Part shown: one piece after another, positions 62,696-64,000 of the stretch
Numbering within the stretch: position 1 is the stretch's first letter
Layout of the letters: the number at the start of each line of letters is the position of its first letter
NCBI GenBank assembly: GCA_015272395.1
Contig: JACYLQ010000001.1
Span: 124,001-188,000 of the forward strand
Origin: Calothrix sp. C42_A2020_038
GTDB taxonomy: Bacteria > Cyanobacteriota > Cyanobacteriia > Cyanobacteriales > Nostocaceae
Direction: 5' to 3'
DNA length: 64,000 nucleotides
Program-made: the position numbers and the translations under genes
Notes under the pieces: generated by a model
Told to the model about the DNA's origin: nothing
Seen by the model: only the letters and a program-made list of their open reading frames with translations
Database searches by the model: none

Positions 62696-64000
62696 TTAAG
62701 GGTTAAGTAATTGTTGCGTTCTTTGTGCTAAGTATGTTTCCAGTTCGGAGAGTGTTGATGAACCTTCTGCAAATCTAGCAAATCCGAGCATTGTGGGCAT
62801 ATCCTCGGCTTCTCGTAAACCGACAGTGGGAATATGAGGACTAAGAATACGTAATGAGTAATTTTCGGTGCTGAATACTGGGTTACAATGAATTATTGAA
62901 GTTTTACGTAAACGATCGAGTTTTGTTCTATATACTCGCAATACTTCGGCGGCGCCGTGAGGTGGGTCATTTTCACAACCGTCAGATACTATAACTATAG
63001 TCTCGGCACCGGAACCGAGCGCTGCCAAAAGTGGCGTAGCAAGGTCGGTTTGTCCATATGGATAAACTAATAATGGGTCTTTTGGTGTAACTGTCCAAAA
63101 CGCGCGGTAGCTTTGTGATGCTGCTTTGAGTAGATAATGGGCAGCTAATACTACACCCAATGGACGACGCTTTTTTTCCTCAGAACCAGAACTTGAATAG
63201 CTACAGTCAAGAACAGCAGCAACTCGTCCCAACTTCATAGGTGCTTTTTTTAATGTATTGCGAGCAGCATTTTCCATTGCCTGGTTAAACTTGTCCCAGG
63301 TTTGAGCGCGGGTTTTGAGAGGAAGTGAGAGAATATATAATCCCAGTTTGGTGAGTGGTAAGCGCTCCCAATTCAAATTAACATCAACATCACTACGCTC
63401 TGCCGCACCTTGATAACGAAGTTTTTCTGCTACCGTCATTTGCGACTGAATACGTTTGAGAAAGACTTCACGCTTAATTTTGTGTTTAGCAGCAAATCCT
63501 TCCGCGATAGTAAAGGGTAAGTTATATATAGCATCAGTGCTATATTGTGCTTTGCGGAACTGTTCAAATAATTTATGATCAAAATGTTTTTGTTCGTGGA
63601 ACTGGAATAAAAACTTGGGAAGTTCACCAGTTAATTTTAGGTGTGTATGGGATATTGCTGCTTTTATTTTTGTACGATACTTAATCGCTTCAAAATCTAT
63701 ATCTCTACGTGTAGCTAGATACTCGCGCGTGATAGCTCTGGCACGACGGTTATTAATGCGTAACTGCTGTAATTGTTGCAATAATCCCCATGCGCGTTGG
63801 GGTGGTAATTTATTAAGTGCAGCAGCAATCAACGCACCTTCTTCTTGACGATGTTCTTTGTGTGTATTTCGTCCTGTTGCTAAAAGCTTTAAGATAATTT
63901 GCGCTTGATTAAAATGATTAACCCCAGCAGCAAGAGTGCGAGCATAGAGTAAACGGTAATTACCTAAAATATAATCATGTAAAAAGTTAATTGAGACTTT
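62696..64000 (-). CDS. vWA-domain protein, 5' end cut by window edge
   Basis: The frame is open to 64000, 434 residues visible. The first half is helical with basic, TROVE/HEAT-like character. The second half has a vWA-type domain: VAAVLDCSYSSSGS contains a MIDAS-like D-x-S-x-S; then T-D-L-A-T-P-L-L-A-A and VIVSDGCEND give the T and D metal-site motifs. So it may bind a metal and a partner. The C-terminus ends in a coiled, acidic region. The ARPP-like gene follows after 2 bp. A TROVE-vWA protein such as Rsr binds small RNA, but the relation here is not shown. Confidence 0.75.
   Translation of the reverse strand, partial: KVSINFLHDYILGNYRLLYARTLAAGVNHFNQAQIILKLLATGRNTHKEHRQEEGALIAAALNKLPPQRAWGLLQQLQQLRINNRRARAITREYLATRRDIDFEAIKYRTKIKAAISHTHLKLTGELPKFLFQFHEQKHFDHKLFEQFRKAQYSTDAIYNLPFTIAEGFAAKHKIKREVFLKRIQSQMTVAEKLRYQGAAERSDVDVNLNWERLPLTKLGLYILSLPLKTRAQTWDKFNQAMENAARNTLKKAPMKLGRVAAVLDCSYSSSGSEEKKRRPLGVVLAAHYLLKAASQSYRAFWTVTPKDPLLVYPYGQTDLATPLLAALGSGAETIVIVSDGCENDPPHGAAEVLRVYRTKLDRLRKTSIIHCNPVFSTENYSLRILSPHIPTVGLREAEDMPTMLGFARFAEGSSTLSELETYLAQRTQQLLNP

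Noticed and set aside
1-64000. tRNA, rRNA, CRISPR arrays, prophage or intact IS elements
   Set aside because: None seen on reading intergenic regions; no T-loop-like motif in a plausible tRNA, no spaced direct repeats, no transposase or integrase ORF.

Overview
The window comes from a cyanobacterial chromosome, most likely a filamentous heterocyst-forming species (Nostocales). The evidence is an atypical photosystem II D1 gene, the pipX-pipY nitrogen-signalling pair, a PatD-like heterocyst-frequency gene, DUF3122, DUF1822 and DUF1400 proteins, a Uma2 gene, AT-rich composition and large hybrid histidine kinases. The classical cyanobacterial palindrome GCGATCGC was not seen in my reading. Instead GGCGCC occurs roughly ninety times and CGCGCG a few dozen times, against only a handful expected from base composition. 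No tRNA, rRNA, CRISPR array, prophage or intact insertion sequence was recognised.

Layout. 0-10 kb is accessory or stress-like: a truncated small membrane protein, an FAD oxidoreductase, a divergent (rogue/sentinel-type) D1, a host-attachment (baeRF-like) protein, DUF3122, a small unknown protein, a hybrid histidine kinase, 1.2 kb of non-coding DNA with structured-RNA-like and decayed segments, and a UspA-like protein. 9.5-43 kb is mostly core genome: M16 protease, secreted PI-PLC, beta-CASP metallo-beta-lactamase protein, HAD phosphatase, intracellular subtilase, NagB, phosphoesterase, Der, EcfT, DUF364, Ser/Thr kinase, TrpE/PabB, AcpS, PipX-PipY-SepF-ProC, MazG, a DppDF-type ABC ATPase, PatD, RelA/SpoT, a Gfo/Idh oxidoreductase, and a DUF1822-sigma factor pair. 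43-60 kb returns to stress and signalling genes: an RCK potassium-channel-like protein, dienelactone hydrolase, an EF-G paralogue, a peptidoglycan-binding protein, a Uma2 gene broken by one stop codon, a zinc-ribbon protein, a membrane protein plus Usp operon, two large hybrid kinases, UbiD and DUF1400. The right edge holds VanZ, an ARPP-like protein and a vWA-domain protein that runs off the window.

The most interesting signal is a direct-repeat element, consensus CTCACAA-N2-T-Y-CTCA-Y-A, with two CTCA half-sites exactly 11 bp apart. It occurs at eight intergenic places. Seven lie upstream of a gene in the same orientation relative to it: the small membrane protein (two copies), rogue psbA, DUF3122 (a triple repeat), hybrid kinase 1, the EF-G paralogue, the zinc-ribbon gene and the membrane protein/Usp operon. 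The 38 kb of core genes between the two clusters shows none. This looks like an undescribed regulon, probably controlled by an OmpR/PhoB-type regulator, linking a non-standard D1 with translation and stress functions.

Other features of note are several families of palindromic dispersed repeats (one inserted in frame in a kinase gene), two candidate small or structured RNAs, and several decayed coding remnants.
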